Below, in pieces: positions 1-9,365 of a stretch of DNA of 64,000 nucleotides. Where the stretch lies: the NCBI GenBank assembly GCA_913051655.1, contig CAJXHI010000005.1, forward strand, positions 40,727 to 104,726, given 5' to 3'. The notes under the pieces are model-generated. The model saw only the letters and a program-made list of their open reading frames with translations. It searched no databases and was not told the DNA's origin. Made by a program: the position numbers and the translations under genes. Position 1 is the stretch's first letter. Every line of letters starts with the position of its first letter. This DNA is from an uncultured Alphaproteobacteria bacterium (GTDB lineage: Bacteria; Pseudomonadota; Alphaproteobacteria; Rhodobacterales; Rhodobacteraceae).

Positions 1-320
1 CTCTCCGATAGTCCGCGTAGAAGACTACGGATAAATTCTGTCATTAAATCTTTATCACAAATGGTGCAAAATACTACTTTTTTTCAGCAACTCGATCAGT
101 TCCAACGGTTTGATATGCGGCAGGGGAGATCAGCATTCCATTGATATAATATAATTGGTCCGTAATGTGCTCCTTTGCACGCCCTTCCAATAATCATGTA
201 AATTTGCCACACCCTGCCAATGCAAGACTGGCGATAAAAATACAAAGCATGATCTGTTTCAAATTTTCTATCCCTTACCGATAAAAACGCTCTTTTCTTA
301 ATATGCGCTACTGACAATTA
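1..320. other. No recognisable gene at left edge
   Basis: No convincing coding sequence was found here. A 73-codon frame on the minus strand (96-317) resembles no family I know and has no visible ribosome binding site. The stretch lies downstream of the dnaE2 remnant and may be decayed DNA. Confidence 0.4.
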
Positions 321-713
321 TTACTTCTGTGGTTGCGTGAGTTGATCCAAAAGAGCGGAAATATCTTCAATTTTCTCGGCAAGCACATGTGTTACGCCTG
401 AACTGCGTTGGAGACGGCCAGTGATGCGCAATAAACGACCAGAAATAACAGCTCGGCGAAACTGTTCAAACAGGTTGCGCCAGACAATAACATTTATAAT
501 TCCCGTCTCGTCTTCCAGTGTTATGAAAATCACTCCCTTTGCCGTGCCCGGGCGTTGACGTAAAATTACGAGTCCCGCAACCGCGACCCGTTCTCCTTCA
601 GGTACGTATTTAATGCTTTCTGCAGGGCAGGCATGCGGGGGATATGGATAGTTCTGATGCATTAGAACCCGATCGTTGTTCCTATATTTTGTAAAAATAA
701 CTAGAACAAACAT
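321..713 (-). pseudogene. dnaE2: C-terminal remnant of error-prone DNA polymerase DnaE2
   Basis: The 130-residue frame matches only the last part of DnaE2, the error-prone alpha-subunit polymerase of the ImuA-ImuB-DnaE2 mutasome. The OB-fold region is clear, with VAVAGLVILRQRPGTAKG at about residues 44-61 followed by FITLEDETG, then a stretch resembling the DnaE2 end (LLRITGRLQRSSGVTHVLAE). DnaE2 is normally over 1000 residues, so the PHP, polymerase and helix-hairpin-helix parts are absent. Only about 115 bp separate the frame from the divergent ferredoxin gene, and I could read no further polymerase sequence there. The family assignment is strong; that the fragment is non-functional is inferred from its length. 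No imuA or imuB lies in the window. Confidence 0.85.
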
Positions 714-790
714 AGAACAAAATCATATTTCAACAAGGGACATTTTTCCACTTGCAAATTGGGCTGGAATTATCTGTAAACCCCAATTAG

Positions 791-1153
<363 letters not shown>

Positions 1154-1184
1154 TTTCTGCTAAGACAGATTTCAACTTTTGATA

Positions 1185-2447
1185 TTACAGTGCCCGCCAG
1201 CCAATGTCTGTACGATAAAAGCCTTCAGGCCAATCTATTTGTTCAGCCAACGCATAAGCTGAGTCGCGAGCGGTTCGAAGGGTTTCGGCGCGTGCAGTAA
1301 TATTCAATACGCGTCCGCCGGTAGCGGTGATAATGGTGGGAGTTTTTGTTGTGCCTGCGTGAAAACACATTGATTTTGACGTATCGGGAAATTGATCAAG
1401 CCCATTGATTACGCTGCCTTTAATATAGTTTCCGGGATATCCTTTGGCCGCCATTACAATGGTGAGCGCGTGATCTTGAGCCCAATTCACCCGCGCTTCT
1501 GTAAGAGTACCACGCGCTGTGGCTTCGATCAGGTCAAAGGCTTGTGCGCCCAAACGCATCATAAGAACCTGACACTCTGGATCGCCAAACCTCACATTGT
1601 ATTCAACAAGCCTTGGCTGTCCCTCTTTAATCATCAATCCGACGTAAAGCACACCCTGGTAGGTTATGCCGCGCGCAACTAATTCTCTGAGTGTGGGGTA
1701 AACAATCTCATCCATCGCTTTGCTGAGCGTTTCTTTATCAAGAATGGGAGCCGGTGAATAGGCTCCCATACCACCCGTATTTGGGCCTTCGTCGCCATCA
1801 AACGCACGTTTGTGATCCTGCGCTGTGCCGACTGGCAGGGCCGTCTCACCGTCGCATAACACGAAAAGAGAGGCTTCTTCGCCTTCCATATATTCTTCGA
1901 TCACCACCTTTGCACCTGTGGCACCAAATTCGCTGGCAAAAAACGTGTCGATAGCCTGTTCTGCTTCGTCCATTGTCATGGCTACAACGACGCCTTTGCC
2001 CGCGGCAAGCCCGTCTGCTTTAACCACAATGGGTACCCCTTGAGCTTTAAGGTAAGCTTTCGCGGTTGTTGCATCTGTAAAATGGCCATAGGTCGCCGTG
2101 GGGGCACCAGATGCAATGCAGATTTCTTTGGTGAAATTCTTACTCGCCTCAAGTTGCGCTGCTGCTTTGTCTGGTCCGAAGGTGAGGATGCCATTTTTCC
2201 GCAGCAGATCTGCCACCCCAGAAACAAGCGGCGCTTCTGGGCCAACAATCACAAAATCCACACTATTCTCTTGAGCAAAGGACAATACTGCATCAGCGTT
2301 TTCGATATCCAAAGCCTGACATTTGGCAATTTTCGCAATCCCCGCATTTCCCGGCGCACATAAGAGCGTGTCACATTTTGGATTTTGTTTCACCGCCCAA
2401 GCCAACGCATGTTCGCGACCGCCACTGCCTAATATCAAAATTTTCAC
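1185..2447 (-). CDS. purD: Phosphoribosylamine-glycine ligase (GARS)
   Basis: PurD catalyses the second step of de novo purine synthesis in the cytosol, joining glycine to 5-phosphoribosylamine with ATP to give GAR. The 420-residue length is normal. The N-terminal domain opens with [14 protein letters not shown] (residues 4-17). The ATP-grasp core shows [16 protein letters not shown] (141-156), [14 protein letters not shown] (221-234) and the Mg/ATP motif [13 protein letters not shown] (281-293). The start ATG is the first in frame. It is divergent from xseA across about 73 bp, a plausible shared promoter region. No other pur gene is adjacent. Confidence 0.97.
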   Translation of the reverse strand: MKILILGSGGREHALAWAVKQNPKCDTLLCAPGNAGIAKIAKCQALDIENADAVLSFAQENSVDFVIVGPEAPLVSGVADLLRKNGILTFGPDKAAAQLEASKNFTKEICIASGAPTATYGHFTDATTAKAYLKAQGVPIVVKADGLAAGKGVVVAMTMDEAEQAIDTFFASEFGATGAKVVIEEYMEGEEASLFVLCDGETALPVGTAQDHKRAFDGDEGPNTGGMGAYSPAPILDKETLSKAMDEIVYPTLRELVARGITYQGVLYVGLMIKEGQPRLVEYNVRFGDPECQVLMMRLGAQAFDLIEATARGTLTEARVNWAQDHALTIVMAAKGYPGNYIKGSVINGLDQFPDTSKSMCFHAGTTKTPTIITATGGRVLNITARAETLRTARDSAYALAEQIDWPEGFYRTDIGWRAL

Positions 2448-2520
2448 TTAAAGACCCTCTTGGAAATTCTTTCGCCGCGTTCTAAGCTGAAGGATACCGT
2501 GACACAAGAGAGCAGCGGGC

Positions 2521-4068
2521 ATGGATCTTATAGACGATCCCGATCCTGGATTAAATCAACGCGAATTCAGGGTGTCGGAAATTTCAGGCGCGATCAAACG
2601 CATTATCGAAGGTGAATTTTCCCATGTTCGAATCAAGGGCGAAATCGGGCGTGTTTCATTTCCACGGTCTGGCCACGTTTATCTTGACCTAAAAGATGAA
2701 CGTGCAGTGTTATCTGGCGTGATATGGAAAGGGGTTGCTGCCCAACTAGGAATCGGACTGGAAGAGGGATTAGAGGTTGTTGCAACAGGACGCATTACAA
2801 CCTTTGCTGGACAATCGAAATATCAACTGGTCATCGAAGATCTGAAACCAGCAGGTATTGGTGCATTGATGGCGATGCTGGAAAAGCGCAAAGCCATGCT
2901 TGCTGCAGAGGGGCTTTTCGATCCGGCACGCAAAAAACCCATTCCTTTTCTTCCAGAAGTTATAGGGGTTGTCACATCGCCTTCAGGGGCGGTGATCCGT
3001 GATATTTTGCATCGTTTGCGGGACCGCTTTCCGCGTAAACTGCTTATTTGGCCTGTAGCGGTGCAAGGTGACAAATGCGCGCTTGAAGTGGCGCGCGCAA
3101 TCGAAGACTTCAACGCCTTAACATCCGGAGGGAGGATTCCGCGTCCAGACGTTTTGATAGTGGCGCGTGGTGGTGGGTCGCTCGAGGACCTTTGGGGATT
3201 CAACGAAGAGTCGGTGGCACGCGCTGTGGCGGCTTCTTCCATACCGCTTATTTCCGCTGTGGGACATGAAACTGATACGACGCTGATTGATTTTGTCTCA
3301 GACCTGCGAGCTCCTACACCCACTGCGGCGGCGGAGCTTGTCGTGCCTGTAAGGCACGAACTTGCTGCGACATTAAACGAATATGATGCGCGAATGGCGC
3401 GCGCGCTTTCGACCACGCTTGAGCGGCGGCGCCAAAGAGTGCAAGACATATCGCGTGCTATGCCGAGGCCAGAGGCGCTTTTTGCGTACGAAAATCAAAA
3501 ACTGGATCATCTAAACGAAAGTCTTCCCAAGGCGCTCATAACTCGCATTCAAAAGAGTCAGATACGTTTGTCAGAAGTGGCTGCCATCCTGCGTCCTTCA
3601 ATGGTACAGTCCAAATACCAAAGCGCGCGGGACCAGTTTGATCACCTATGGTCTTGTTTGCCGAAAACACTGCGGCGATCTTTTGTTCATCACGTCGCAG
3701 ATATCGTAAAACTCTCCCGCCGCTTTGTGCCAGATCTTATGATCCGCAAAATAAGAGAAAGCCAAGATGCGTTTGGGCAGACATCCAAATTGCTGACGCG
3801 TGCGGCAGTTTTGGATGTTTCTCAACGGTACGAACAATTGATAGCTCTTGAAAGATTGCGTGAAACTCTTGGCTATAAGGCCACATTAAATCGTGGCTAT
3901 GCAGTTGTGCGATCAGAGGGTGACGTCATCACAACGGTGAAAGACGCAAAATCTACGGATACCATGGAAATCGAATTTCGTGATGGGCGATTTTATTTTT
4001 CTGGTAAGCCACGCCCAAGATTCAAAAATAAAGGCGGTGATTACTCTGATCAGGGAAGTCTATTTTAG
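2521..4068 (+). CDS. xseA: Exodeoxyribonuclease VII large subunit
   Basis: XseA is the catalytic subunit of the single-strand-specific exonuclease VII used in mismatch repair and recombination. The 515-residue protein begins with the OB-fold DNA-binding domain (about residues 15-115, including SGHVYLDLKDE). The catalytic domain carries VARGGGSLEDLWGFNEE (214-230) and SAVGHETDTTLIDF followed by RAPTPTAAAE (245-272). A long helical region follows. The small subunit gene xseB is not in the window. The 3' end overlaps the convergent gene at 4065-4460 by four bases. Confidence 0.96.
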   Translation: MDLIDDPDPGLNQREFRVSEISGAIKRIIEGEFSHVRIKGEIGRVSFPRSGHVYLDLKDERAVLSGVIWKGVAAQLGIGLEEGLEVVATGRITTFAGQSKYQLVIEDLKPAGIGALMAMLEKRKAMLAAEGLFDPARKKPIPFLPEVIGVVTSPSGAVIRDILHRLRDRFPRKLLIWPVAVQGDKCALEVARAIEDFNALTSGGRIPRPDVLIVARGGGSLEDLWGFNEESVARAVAASSIPLISAVGHETDTTLIDFVSDLRAPTPTAAAELVVPVRHELAATLNEYDARMARALSTTLERRRQRVQDISRAMPRPEALFAYENQKLDHLNESLPKALITRIQKSQIRLSEVAAILRPSMVQSKYQSARDQFDHLWSCLPKTLRRSFVHHVADIVKLSRRFVPDLMIRKIRESQDAFGQTSKLLTRAAVLDVSQRYEQLIALERLRETLGYKATLNRGYAVVRSEGDVITTVKDAKSTDTMEIEFRDGRFYFSGKPRPRFKNKGGDYSDQGSLF

Positions 4069-4460
4069 ACCCCGACATCAGGCCCACGGCATTCCAAGGG
4101 AGAGGGACTGCGATACGCCTCATAGAGCTGCAGACTATCATCGTCTCCGTCAAATTCAGCTTCCAACCCGTTGTCAGTTTTAAAGAAACGCCAGCATTGA
4201 ATGCCGATGTCTTCTCCATATTCAAAGCAGATCAGACCATCCGCCTCATACCATCGACCAAAAAGACAGTTTCCATCTAAAAATGACCATCGCACCCTCC
4301 CATCATCAAAATAGGATTCTGCTCCGTATACTTTACCGTTCTGGCTGTAATAAAGCGTATGTCCTTTGGTAAATGCGTCAAAATCTGGACCGCTGAGCAT
4401 GTTGTCGGCGCCGGCCAGCGCAGATTTGAAAGTTAGCAACAGAAAAAAAATAAATCGCAT
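4065..4460 (-). CDS. Small secreted protein of unknown function
   Basis: The protein has 131 residues and a clear Sec signal peptide (MRFIFFLLLTFKSALA, probable cleavage before GADN). The mature part is acidic and rich in aromatic residues, with motifs VRWSFLDGNC, GRWYEADGLICF and IQCWRF; four cysteines could form disulfides. I recall similar proteins beside xseA in other roseobacters, but no function is known to me. ATG 4460 is preferred over an in-frame GTG at 4475 because it places the signal peptide at the N-terminus. It converges on xseA with overlapping stops. Confidence 0.7.
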   Translation of the reverse strand: MRFIFFLLLTFKSALAGADNMLSGPDFDAFTKGHTLYYSQNGKVYGAESYFDDGRVRWSFLDGNCLFGRWYEADGLICFEYGEDIGIQCWRFFKTDNGLEAEFDGDDDSLQLYEAYRSPSPLECRGPDVGV

Positions 4461-4635
4461 GCGTTGGTCTAGCACCGCGGAAACTCAGTTTCAAAAGATA
4501 TGTTCGTGATAGCAATATTTTGTCGAAGGAATTCTTGATCAAAAACACATCTGAGCGCTTTGGTGTCGTTTTTCACTTTATCCTTTTGTCGGAATGTTGT
4601 GTAAGACGATATAGACAAGGAACGGAGCCGTCGCC

Positions 4636-6321
4636 ATGGCATTGGATAATCGAGAAGGCGTTTGGAAGTCTGGACAAGGGCGTGGACGCAAAACGCCGAA
4701 GGGACGCCAATATGAAGACCAAGCGCTTCAAGAGGTGCAGTCCCTGCTTAAGGGGCGCGTGGTATCCAGCGATTTGCTGATCGAATTTCTGCATCTGATC
4801 CAAGATGCTTACGGATATCTTCATGCTTTGCATCTGCGCGCTTTGGCTGAAATCATGCGCCTGTCTATGGCTGAGGTATATGAAGTTGCTACCTTTTATG
4901 CCCATTTTGATGTTGTCAAAGAGGGTGAAATACCCCCGCCTGCGTTGACCATTCGAATATGTGACAGTTTGAGCTGTGAATTGGCGGGCGCTCAACAACT
5001 GAAGGCTGCTTTGGAAGATGGTCTTGATCCCAACGAAGTGCGTGTTTTGCGTGCGCCCTGTATGGGGCGCTGTGATACCGCGCCAACGCTGGAACTCGGC
5101 CATAAACATATTGATCACGCTACAGTCGAAAAAGTCAAAGCAGCGATTGAAGCCGATGACACACATGCTGAAATTCCAAACTATGAAACGTTAGCAGGAT
5201 ATCGTGCGGCAGGTGGGTACGAGACGCTTGAGGCGCTTCGCAAGAATGGAAACTGGGAAGAGGTGCAGCAAAAAGTGCTCGCCTCCGGATTGCGCGGCCT
5301 CGGTGGTGCAGGGTTTCCGTCTGGCAAAAAATGGGGTTTTGTGCGAATGAACGATGGCCCCCGTTATCTGGCTGTGAACGGGGATGAAGGCGAACCAGGC
5401 ACCTTTAAGGACCGTTATTATCTTGAACGTGTTCCTCATCAATTTTTAGAAGGCATGCTGATTGCCGCTTGGGCGGTTGAGGCGGAGAAAGCCTTTATAT
5501 ACATGCGCGATGAATATCCCGCTGTGCTTCATATTTTGGCAGTTGAAATAAGCGCGCTTGAAGAGGCTGGTATCGTGCCTCCTGGGTATATTGATCTGCG
5601 CCGTGGTGCGGGAGCTTATATCTGTGGCGAAGAAAGCGCGATGATTGAAAGCATTGAAGGTAAACGTGGAATACCGCGTCATCGCCCGCCATTTGTAGCG
5701 CAGGTTGGAATCTTTAATCGCCCCACGTTAGTGCATAATGTCGAAACTCTTTACTGGGTCGCCAGGATCTGCCGTGAGGGACCAGAGGTTCTTTCGTCTG
5801 CCGAAAAGAATGGCCGTAAAGGTTTGCGCAGTTATTCTGTCTCCGGTCGTGTCAAAGCACCCGGAGTTTACCTGTTGCCAGCGGGATCAACCATTATGGA
5901 TCTGATTGAGGCTGCCGGCGGGATGCTGGAAGGATATAAATTTAAATCTTATCAACCTGGGGGGCCGTCCTCGGGTATTCTTCCGGCGCATATGAACGAT
6001 ATACCGCTGGATTTTGATACCCTACAACCACATGGTTCTTTTATTGGTTCTGCCGCTGTCGTAGTTATGTCCGATCAGGATCGTGCACGCGACGCGGCTC
6101 TTAATATGTTGCGTTTTTTTGAGGATGAAAGCTGTGGGCAATGCACTCCCTGCCGCGTGGGATGTGAAAAGGCTGTGAAATTAATGCAAGCTGACACGTG
6201 GGACCAAGACCTATTGGAAGAACTAAGCGCCACCATGTTGGATGCTTCTATCTGTGGCCTTGGCCAAGCAGCCCCCAACCCGATCCGTCTTACCATGAAA
6301 CATTTTCCGGAAGAGATTTGA
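4636..6321 (+). CDS. fdsB: Fused NuoE/NuoF-type flavoprotein subunit, formate dehydrogenase beta
   Basis: This 561-residue diaphorase subunit belongs to NAD-linked formate dehydrogenases. Its NuoE-like N-terminal half (about 25-175) has 2Fe-2S ligands C109, C114, C142 and C146. Its NuoF-like half has the FMN/NADH motifs GLRGLGGAGFPSGKKW (218-233), VNGDEGEPGTFKDR (248-261) and GAYICGEESAMIESIEGKRG (326-345). The 4Fe-4S ligands are C500, C503 and C506 with C540 as the fourth. GGAG precedes the start at about 10 bases in the form CGGAGCCG. The catalytic molybdenum alpha subunit normally follows directly. Here 133 bases and then ftsY follow, so the subunit appears orphaned. It could still pair with a subunit encoded elsewhere. 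Confidence 0.85.
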   Translation: MALDNREGVWKSGQGRGRKTPKGRQYEDQALQEVQSLLKGRVVSSDLLIEFLHLIQDAYGYLHALHLRALAEIMRLSMAEVYEVATFYAHFDVVKEGEIPPPALTIRICDSLSCELAGAQQLKAALEDGLDPNEVRVLRAPCMGRCDTAPTLELGHKHIDHATVEKVKAAIEADDTHAEIPNYETLAGYRAAGGYETLEALRKNGNWEEVQQKVLASGLRGLGGAGFPSGKKWGFVRMNDGPRYLAVNGDEGEPGTFKDRYYLERVPHQFLEGMLIAAWAVEAEKAFIYMRDEYPAVLHILAVEISALEEAGIVPPGYIDLRRGAGAYICGEESAMIESIEGKRGIPRHRPPFVAQVGIFNRPTLVHNVETLYWVARICREGPEVLSSAEKNGRKGLRSYSVSGRVKAPGVYLLPAGSTIMDLIEAAGGMLEGYKFKSYQPGGPSSGILPAHMNDIPLDFDTLQPHGSFIGSAAVVVMSDQDRARDAALNMLRFFEDESCGQCTPCRVGCEKAVKLMQADTWDQDLLEELSATMLDASICGLGQAAPNPIRLTMKHFPEEI

Positions 6322-6454
6322 CCAACTGTCTGCTAAAAACATTTGTAACATATTCGTAAAGAAGACTGAGGCTTTGGAATAAATTGACAAAGCCTTTTAA
6401 ATGGCATCAAAGGCGCGTACATAAGCTTAAAGTCGTGATTATTCAGGCAATGCT

Positions 6455-7597
6455 ATGGCCTTTTTTGCAAAACTTAAAAAACGTTTGTTCAAATCTTCCT
6501 CCAAACTGGAGGAAGGTCTGGATGCCATTGTCGATGATGGTGGTGTTATTGAAGAAGCAGATCAGGAACTTGTAGAAGAACTTGATAAAAAGACAGTATC
6601 GCAAGACGTAGTAGAAGTCGAAATAGCTGTTGAACCACTCGTTGCTGAGTTATTTTCAGAGTCAGAGCAGCAAGCTCAAATTGTACCACAAGCCGCAGAG
6701 GTCAAAGAGAAAAAAGGCTTTCTTGGGAATCTTATAAGTCGTGTTGCGCGGCCTGCGGAAAAGCGGCGCGTTTTGGACGATAATATGCTCGAAGCACTTG
6801 AAGAGCTTCTCATTGCGTCAGATATGGGTGTAGATGCGGCTCTCAGAGTGACGGCAAACATTGCCGAAGGACGATTTGGCTTAAAGCTGTCGACTGAAGA
6901 GATTAAATCGCTTCTGTCTCAGGAAATAACCAGAATAATGGAGCCTGTGGCCAAACCTATGCCGTTTTATGCACAAAAACCTCAAGTGGTTTTATTGGTA
7001 GGCGTGAATGGATCGGGTAAAACAACCACAATTGGAAAATTCGCGAGCCAATTTAAATCCGCCGGAAAATCTGTTGTGATTGCGGCTGGTGACACGTTTA
7101 GAGCGGCGGCAGTGGAGCAGCTTCAAATATGGGGGGAGCGCGCTGGCGTTCCTGTTTTAACGGCACCGGAAGGATCAGACCCTGCGAGCCTTGCTTTTGA
7201 TGCGATTGAAAAAGCGCGCCGCGATAACACCGATTTGTTGATGATTGATACGGCAGGACGGCTACAGAACCGCGCGGACTTAATGGAGGAGCTTGCCAAA
7301 ATCGTTCGTGTAATTCGCAAACAGGATCCCGATGCGCCGCATAACACACTGCTAGTTCTTGATGCGACGACGGGACAGAATGCGCTGAACCAAGTTGAAA
7401 TTTTCCGCAATCTTGCCGATGTTTCGGGGCTTGTGATGACAAAGCTTGATGGGACAGCAAAAGGTGGCGTTCTTGTGGCGCTGGCAGATAAGTTTGGTCT
7501 CCCGATCCATGCCATAGGGGTTGGGGAACAGATTGATGATCTCTCTCCATTTGATCCCGAAGATTATGCTAAAGCATTGACTGGTCAAGAGTTCTGA
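6455..7597 (+). CDS. ftsY: Signal recognition particle receptor FtsY
   Basis: FtsY is the SRP-docking GTPase at the inner membrane for co-translational protein targeting. The 380-residue protein has a basic N-terminal membrane-contact segment (residues 1-18), an acidic A domain (about 19-80) and the NG domain. G1 is GVNGSGKTTTIGK (183-195), followed by GDTFRAAAVEQL (212-223), DTAGR (265-269) and MTKLDGTAKGG (328-338). The GAEQ-type closing motif reads GVGEQIDDLSPFD. All GTPase motifs are intact. The decayed DMT transporter and yciB follow, an order I recall from other roseobacters. Confidence 0.97.
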   Translation: MAFFAKLKKRLFKSSSKLEEGLDAIVDDGGVIEEADQELVEELDKKTVSQDVVEVEIAVEPLVAELFSESEQQAQIVPQAAEVKEKKGFLGNLISRVARPAEKRRVLDDNMLEALEELLIASDMGVDAALRVTANIAEGRFGLKLSTEEIKSLLSQEITRIMEPVAKPMPFYAQKPQVVLLVGVNGSGKTTTIGKFASQFKSAGKSVVIAAGDTFRAAAVEQLQIWGERAGVPVLTAPEGSDPASLAFDAIEKARRDNTDLLMIDTAGRLQNRADLMEELAKIVRVIRKQDPDAPHNTLLVLDATTGQNALNQVEIFRNLADVSGLVMTKLDGTAKGGVLVALADKFGLPIHAIGVGEQIDDLSPFDPEDYAKALTGQEF

Positions 7598-7642
7598 CAT
7601 GGGCTATGCGATCATGACAATGGGTTTCTGGGATTACCATTG

Positions 7643-8559
7643 ATGGATAAAGTCATGGGGGTTAATGCTTTGGTGCTGAGCATTGTAGGTACAGAAAGTG
7701 CGCAGATTGCCGCCGCCTGTCTTGCCATTTTAGCCGCTATGTTGCATGCGGTTTTTGCTGCACTTTAGAAAGGCTGTCATGATCCATGTTTGTGACGGGG
7801 GGCGATTGACTCCTCGTATATGATGGTGACGTTTCCTTTTTCACTTTTTGTATTGCCATGGCTCGAAGCGAAATTATTATCTGTTTTCGCGGGTGTTCCT
7901 ATTATTCACCTGATTTATAAAATTTTGGAGGCCAAATCACTGAGCCTCGGCAATTATACAGCGGTTTATCCCTTCATGCGGGGGACCACGCCAACTTTTG
8001 CGATTGTGGCGGCTTAGCTTGTGTTTGTGGAGCGTTTAAACGTCTTACAATTGTTGTGTGTTTTGATCCTGCTAAGCGGCATGTGCGGTATTGCCGCCTA
8101 TAATATGCGATTTTTGAAAACCAATCGAGATACACTCCCAGTGGCGCTCATTTTTGCAACCGCCACTGGCGGTTTTGTGGCCATATACACAGCTTATGAC
8201 GCTTGGGGTATCCGCCTAGCGCTTAACCCTATTGTCTTTGAGGTATGGTTTTATGTTGTTGAAGGACTCGTATTACCACCGCTTATGTTATATGGATGAA
8301 TTTGGATGCCATCTGGCCGCATCTTGGGCCTACAATGGTGCGTGGTGTTATCGGCGGGTTCGTTGGAATTTAAAGCTTTGAGTCAATTATGCTGGTAACG
8401 CGACTGGACAAAGTCGGCGAAGCCGCGATATTGCGTGAAACATATACGGTCTTTGCCGCTTTGATCGGATGGTATTTTTTGAGAGAATCAGTCGGCCCTT
8501 ATCGCATTTCGCTCTTGGTACTTTTACTTGGAGCAGTCATCTTTGAATTTGGAGGTTGA
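7643..8559 (+). pseudogene. Decayed EamA/DMT-family permease
   Basis: One reading frame from ATG 7643 gives AQIAAACLAILAAMLHAVFAAL, a TAG stop at 7766-7768, a second stop within 30 bases, then transporter-like sequence (FPFSLFVLPW, NYTAVYPFMRGTTP). A further TAG lies at 8015-8017 and another stop at 8297-8299. After a frameshift the C-terminus of an EamA transporter is readable up to TGA 8557: RLDKVGEAAILRETYTVFAA and LLGAVIFEFGG. The order and spacing match a full ten-helix drug/metabolite transporter of about 300 residues. At least four in-frame stops and one frameshift make it a clear pseudogene. The substrate of the intact gene is unknown. Confidence 0.88.
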
Positions 8560-8569
8560 AAAGGTCCAG

Positions 8570-9169
8570 ATGTCAGAAAACAATAAATCTTCACTGCTCT
8601 CGGCACTTCTGGAAATTGGTCCAGTTATAGTATTCTTTTTAATTTTCATTTGGCGTAAAGGCGAAACCGTTGTCATCGGCGGTCATGAATATTCAAGTCT
8701 CATTCAGGCAACGGCTATTTTTGTGCCTTTGATGATTTTGGCCACTGGGCTTGGATGGTGGTTGAACGGGCATTTGTCCAAAGTGCAAGTGCTCACCTTG
8801 GTGCTAGTTATTGTCTTTGGTGCTTTGACGGTTTTTTTGAATGACGAAAAGTTTTTTAAAATGAAGCCTACGATTATATATGTGCTGTTCGGCGGTGCCA
8901 TCACATACGGGCATTTACGCGGCCATAATTACATTCAATCCCTTTTAGGGGATCGATTGCCAATGGAGGATATCGGTTGGCAGACTATCAGCAAACGGTT
9001 AGCCATATTTTTCTTTGCTCTTGCTATGTTCAACGAAGCGATTTGGCGTACACAAAGCAGTGAAATCTGGGTGTATTTCAAAACCTTTGGCCTGAGCGGT
9101 GCCATCCTTTTCTTTATGATGTTCCAATATCCTATTCTTAAGAAATATGGGCATTTGGACGACGGTTAG
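8570..9169 (+). CDS. yciB: Inner membrane septation protein YciB/IspZ
   Basis: This is a 199-residue polytopic membrane protein of the YciB (septation protein A) family, which is linked to cell envelope and division integrity. It begins MSENNKSSLLSALLEIGPVI and shows five to six hydrophobic segments. Characteristic pieces are KMKPTIIYVLFGG, LPMEDIGWQTISKR and FFALAMFNEAIWRTQ. An in-frame upstream ATG at 8528 lies inside the preceding pseudogene; ATG 8570 fits the family N-terminus better. The TGA of the DMT wreck ends 10 bases upstream, consistent with an old operon. Confidence 0.92.
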   Translation: MSENNKSSLLSALLEIGPVIVFFLIFIWRKGETVVIGGHEYSSLIQATAIFVPLMILATGLGWWLNGHLSKVQVLTLVLVIVFGALTVFLNDEKFFKMKPTIIYVLFGGAITYGHLRGHNYIQSLLGDRLPMEDIGWQTISKRLAIFFFALAMFNEAIWRTQSSEIWVYFKTFGLSGAILFFMMFQYPILKKYGHLDDG

Positions 9170-9251
9170 GCAATTATGTCTCTATTTCTAAGTTAGTACT
9201 AGAAATTCTGTTGTTGCTTGGCGCTTAACACAGCATAGCCTTTGCTCTGAA

Positions 9252-9299
9252 CGTGGAGATTTTTTGCCATATTCAAATCCACATTAAGTAGTTAAAGGG
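9252..9299 (+). promoter_or_regulatory. Decayed SAM-II-type riboswitch upstream of metZ
   Basis: A five-base P1 stem pairs GTGGA (9253-9257) with TCCAC (9278-9282). The loop reads GATTTTTTGCCATATTCAAA, close to the SAM-II loop consensus as I remember it (GATTT, CCGTATT, CAA). The 3' pseudoknot tail ATTAAGTAGTTAAAGGG (9283-9299) resembles the SAM-II end, in which a GCTAAAAAGGG-like segment pairs back into the loop. It sits about 65 bases before the start of the metZ pseudogene, the usual place for this class in alphaproteobacteria. Substitutions suggest it decays along with the gene. The match is by memory and eye. Confidence 0.6.
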
Positions 9300-9365
9300 T
9301 CAGCAGAAAATCCTGCTTCGCCAGACTGCGATGATTTTTTGCTTCTTCATGCAGGAGAATTTGAA

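Noticed and set aside
2823..3449. Long minus-strand reading frame (208 codons) opposite xseA
   Set aside because: It is a compositional shadow of xseA, with Ser/Arg-rich low-quality sequence and no family similarity.
9252..9299. SAM-V rather than SAM-II identity for the riboswitch-like element
   Set aside because: The classes share a ligand core, but the loop sequence and position before metZ fit SAM-II better from memory; a covariance search would decide.
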